Source: Phytophthora colocasiae
Lineage: Eukaryota > Oomycota > Peronosporomycetes > Peronosporales > Peronosporaceae
Length of the DNA stretch: 64,000 nt
Assembly (NCBI GenBank): GCA_018806915.1
Contig: JAGKQI010000105.1
Location: forward strand, 3,286,001-3,350,000
Direction of reading: 5' to 3'
The notes under the pieces are model-generated. The model searched no databases. It was not told the origin of the DNA and worked only from the letters and a program-made list of their open reading frames with translations. Position numbers and translations under genes: made by a program. Shown piece by piece: positions 61,240 through 64,000 of the stretch. Each line of letters opens with the position of its first letter. The first letter of the stretch is position 1.

Positions 61240-61830
61240 TCGCCGATCCAGACAGCTTCCTGGGCAAGTTCAAGCTGTACAAGACCGAGAAACCGAATGC
61301 ACTGCACACCCACCATAAGCTGGTGGTCGAGGACAATGTAAATGTTTCACTGGGCTCCTCCTGTTTATCGAGGAGGGCGTCTTCGAGGGGGTGGCCACTG
61401 CTGGCAATACAGTGGCGAGGAGGCCGACAACCGCTTCATGGACCGCTTTCCACAGGAGATCAGACGTAACCGTATTATTTATCAGCCTCGGCTTCAGGTA
61501 CGCTTCATAATTCTGATGTTGGCAGCATCTTGACTGACCCATGTGCATTATGGAATTACAGTGAGCAGGACCTAACTTAAATGCTCGAACGACTGCAGAA
61601 CGCATTTGCAAATGCCCAAAAGTGCGTTTACGACTGCGAAGGAACGATCAATAAATTTCTGGTGAATGACAAAGGAAGCACGGTTATTGCTGCGTTTGGA
61701 CTGCTACCAGTGACGCACCGGAGAATGACCCAATTCGCGGTATACTGGTATCTCTAGCGATCATGCAGGTGGTGGGCTTCTCAATGTAGTCAAGGTGATC
61801 ACGTTCATTCATTACTCATAATCGATCCTC
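61240..61830 (+). pseudogene. Adenylyl cyclase (class III) remnant
   Basis: 61578-61690 codes for CVYDCEGTINKFLVNDKG and STVIAAFGLLP, followed after a frameshift (near 61710) by ENDPIRGILVSLAIMQVV. This matches the catalytic core of soluble-type class III adenylyl cyclases (YEGSINKFLMDDKGST-like). An in-frame stop lies just before it. Upstream plus-strand pieces (61242-61330 DSFLGKFKLYKTE; 61400-61497 EEADNRFMDRFPQEIRRN) may belong to the same or another dead gene. It lies beside the hAT transposon. Confidence 0.5.
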
Positions 61831-64000
61831 CAATTCTGGGAGATGAAAACTAAATCTCTCACCATACCAGGAGCAAGTGAACTTCGTTTTGCTGTCAAAG
61901 TGTTTCCACTCGTAGAGAACGCTCGCTCGGAGGGTACACTAGTAGCGACAGCTCCCAACCACTTTCTCGCGAGCCTACTTAAGTTGGGATACTTGGAACC
62001 ATTTACTCGCCACCACAACAAAGGATCATCTGTGCTTCGCACGCTTGCGATCTGACTCACATACAATGTAAACTCGTCGCTGCAGGTCTTTCGGAGATCA
62101 TTTCGTTGCTGAGGATGGTCATCCACTCCAAACACGTCTAAAAAGAAATGTTTTTTCCCTTCACAAGACTGGGGCGTACTTTGAGAAGCGAAACGATAAG
62201 CATCATCTCCTTCTGACTCCATAGTTTCTTTTGCGAGATCGTAAGCCGCGTTGATAAGTGCGTCCCCTGCAATGTGCTTCCCTGCTGGAGTGAGATGAGT
62301 CATCCTTTTGCCAACCCTGGGGTCCAAGTAAGCGACCCACATCAGCTCACTGTTGCTCAGCGCCGAAAATCGTTGATCAAACAGCGTCAACATCGTTTCC
62401 CTGCACTTGTTCATCATGGATATGGTCTCCTTAACGTAGAGCGCGTCGTCCACCATAGCGACGTGTGCTTCAAACATATCGGCCTTGGACAAGTGTTTGC
62501 GAATACTGTGGAGTACTGGTAGCACCAACGGCATTGTCGGGTACTGTTGGCCGCTTAATGCTTCGGTAGCAGCCGCAAATGGGTCCAATAACGTAGATAA
62601 ACACTTAATAGTGAGCCAGTCTGACACTGTCGGTCGCCGCAACTTCTCTCCCATATCCTTAAACTCGACCATGCCTTCACGGCTTTTTAAGTGAGCAAAG
62701 AAATTTACCAGGCTCAACTCAAGCACGATATATCTCTGCAACATCATCCAGGAGCTATTCCATCGGGTAGGGCAATCCACTTGCACGCGAAGCACCTCGC
62801 TAGGCTTAATACCACGGGTGCTAACCTGGCATTCGCCGAGTCGATGTTGTCCTTTCGGCGATTTCCGGAAGTACGTTGCTAGAGTACGAAAATGTTGTAC
62901 CACTTCGCGTACAGCATCCATTTCATCGCGTCTGATACTCTCAATAGTTGCGTTTAGATATGTATCCATTTCATCCATAGCGAGGTTGCGGAGAGAGTCC
63001 ATCTTTTTACGATCATCGCTGGATAATTGTTCATCTTCGTGATGTACTAGAATGGTCTCAACACATTCTCTCTCGACTTCCGCCATCCAATCTGGCACCA
63101 CCTCGCGTTGCCCCAGTTTTCTCTTCTTCTTGATTAAAGCACCGGCAACGACCAAATGAAGCGAGTGTGCAATACAGGACATGCTTCTCACCTGCATCTT
63201 GTTTGCAGCGCTAACGATGTTTGCCCCTCCGTCGCGCAGAAGTTTCGTGCAGAACGACTTGAACAGGGACCACTCCTCCATAATACGATTCAACGAAGTA
63301 GCAATTGCTGTAGCGTCGTGAATTCCAGGAAGCTCACGTACTTCTAGAGACCAGTTCCTTGCCTCAAAGCCTTCTGTTATGTAGTGGATGGTGAGCGATA
63401 CGTAGCTTCGTCCATCCCGGCCGGTCCATATATCACTTGTCATGGAGTAGTAAACGCAGTTGTCTTGAATATCCTTCTTGACCAGTCTACGGTAGTAATT
63501 TGCAAGCGCAATGATTTCGCTTCGAATCTTGGAGCGAGTTGGCACGACCACATCAATACGACCCAAGTCGTGCGTAATGAAGCTAACGAACTCCAAGAAT
63601 CCCTCGTCTTCAACGATAGCCATAGGGCGAAAGTGACGTGAAATCCACGACGCAAGTAATCTGTTCAGTTTCTTTTGTTCTTTTGACGTAATGGTACGAA
63701 CAGGAGGCTTCATCACGGCTCCGGAGACCTCTTGAAGGTCTGCATCCAAACGTCGAGTCACGCGCTGCTTCTGGAGACCTCCCCCAGAAGTTATAACTAA
63801 GTCACGTTCGGCTAAATAGTGCTCGAGGTCAACAGAGTGCTTTTCGGCCATATGCTCCCGCATTTTGTGCTTCCCAACACGAAATGCCAGCTTCGCTTTA
63901 CAAAGTAAGCATATCGCTTTGCCAGCATGATCATTCGTAAGATCTATATCCGCAACGTCAGTGAACTGGTCTTTCGGAATTAAACGTGCAAAATGCCAGA
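61812..64000 (-). mobile_element. hAT transposase with BED finger (5' end beyond window)
   Basis: The frame is open from the right edge to a stop at 61812. The first complete ATG gives 683 residues, and the preceding codons add a BED zinc finger (CLLCKAKLAFRVGKHKMREH). It also has the hAT catalytic region patterns (MTSDIWTGRDGRSYVSLTIH, CIAHSLHLVV, DCPTRWNSSW) and the hATC dimerisation motif (NLSRLARKWLGAVATSVPSE then RAFSTSGNTL). It looks intact within the window. The left terminal inverted repeat could not be identified. Confidence 0.85.

Overview
The window reads as a piece of a plant-pathogenic oomycete genome of Phytophthora type. Evidence: many introns of 50-133 nt; a bifunctional aspartokinase-homoserine dehydrogenase; a KIF6-type ciliary kinesin, implying a flagellated stage; a FYVE domain joined to a class III PI3-kinase; two Crinkler (CRN)-type N-terminal modules; a Ty3/gypsy LTR retrotransposon; and a hAT transposase. 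This is inference from gene content; no species is assigned.

Layout. 1-2.9 kb: an NHL-repeat protein running off the left edge and an MFS transporter. 2.9-12.1 kb: a rearranged block made of segments copied from 32-36 kb and 51.6-52 kb, then a large imperfect palindrome (arms 5313-8273 and 9231-12077). Each arm carries a 2OG-Fe(II) oxygenase gene and a neutral-ceramidase fragment. The left oxygenase is open, while the right one has a 109-bp frameshifting deletion. 12.3-25.7 kb: a dense conserved housekeeping block with NAA15, a REEP/HVA22 protein, FYVE-PI3K, an LEA2-like membrane protein, a GFA/CENP-V enzyme, an EF-hand protein and a KIF6-like kinesin with a possible PH-like tail. 25.9-27.8 kb: two paralogous secreted proteins. 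28.4-31.7 kb: an oxygenase relic and aspartokinase-homoserine dehydrogenase.

32.3-51.6 kb: a cluster of a small Cys/Trp-rich protein family. It may be beta/gamma-crystallin-like; this is inference from the motif pattern. The members are intact, nonsense, frameshifted or truncated, and a CRN-type gene lies among them. A 10.1-kb LTR retrotransposon (37400-47509, GTTT target duplication) splits one member. 51.9-60.7 kb: a four-helix membrane protein, a hairpin repeat, a WD40-like protein, a protein kinase, a Ulp1/SENP protease, Cox17 and a zinc-finger protein. 60.9-64 kb: an adenylyl-cyclase relic and a hAT transposase running off the right edge.

The contrast is between stable, closely packed housekeeping genes and a fast-changing block where one small gene family, CRN modules and an oxygenase are copied, inverted, broken and fused. 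The most distinctive items are the palindrome, the mosaic family cluster, and three unusual domain combinations: split FYVE-PI3K, KIF6 plus PH-like tail, and NHL plus F-box-like.
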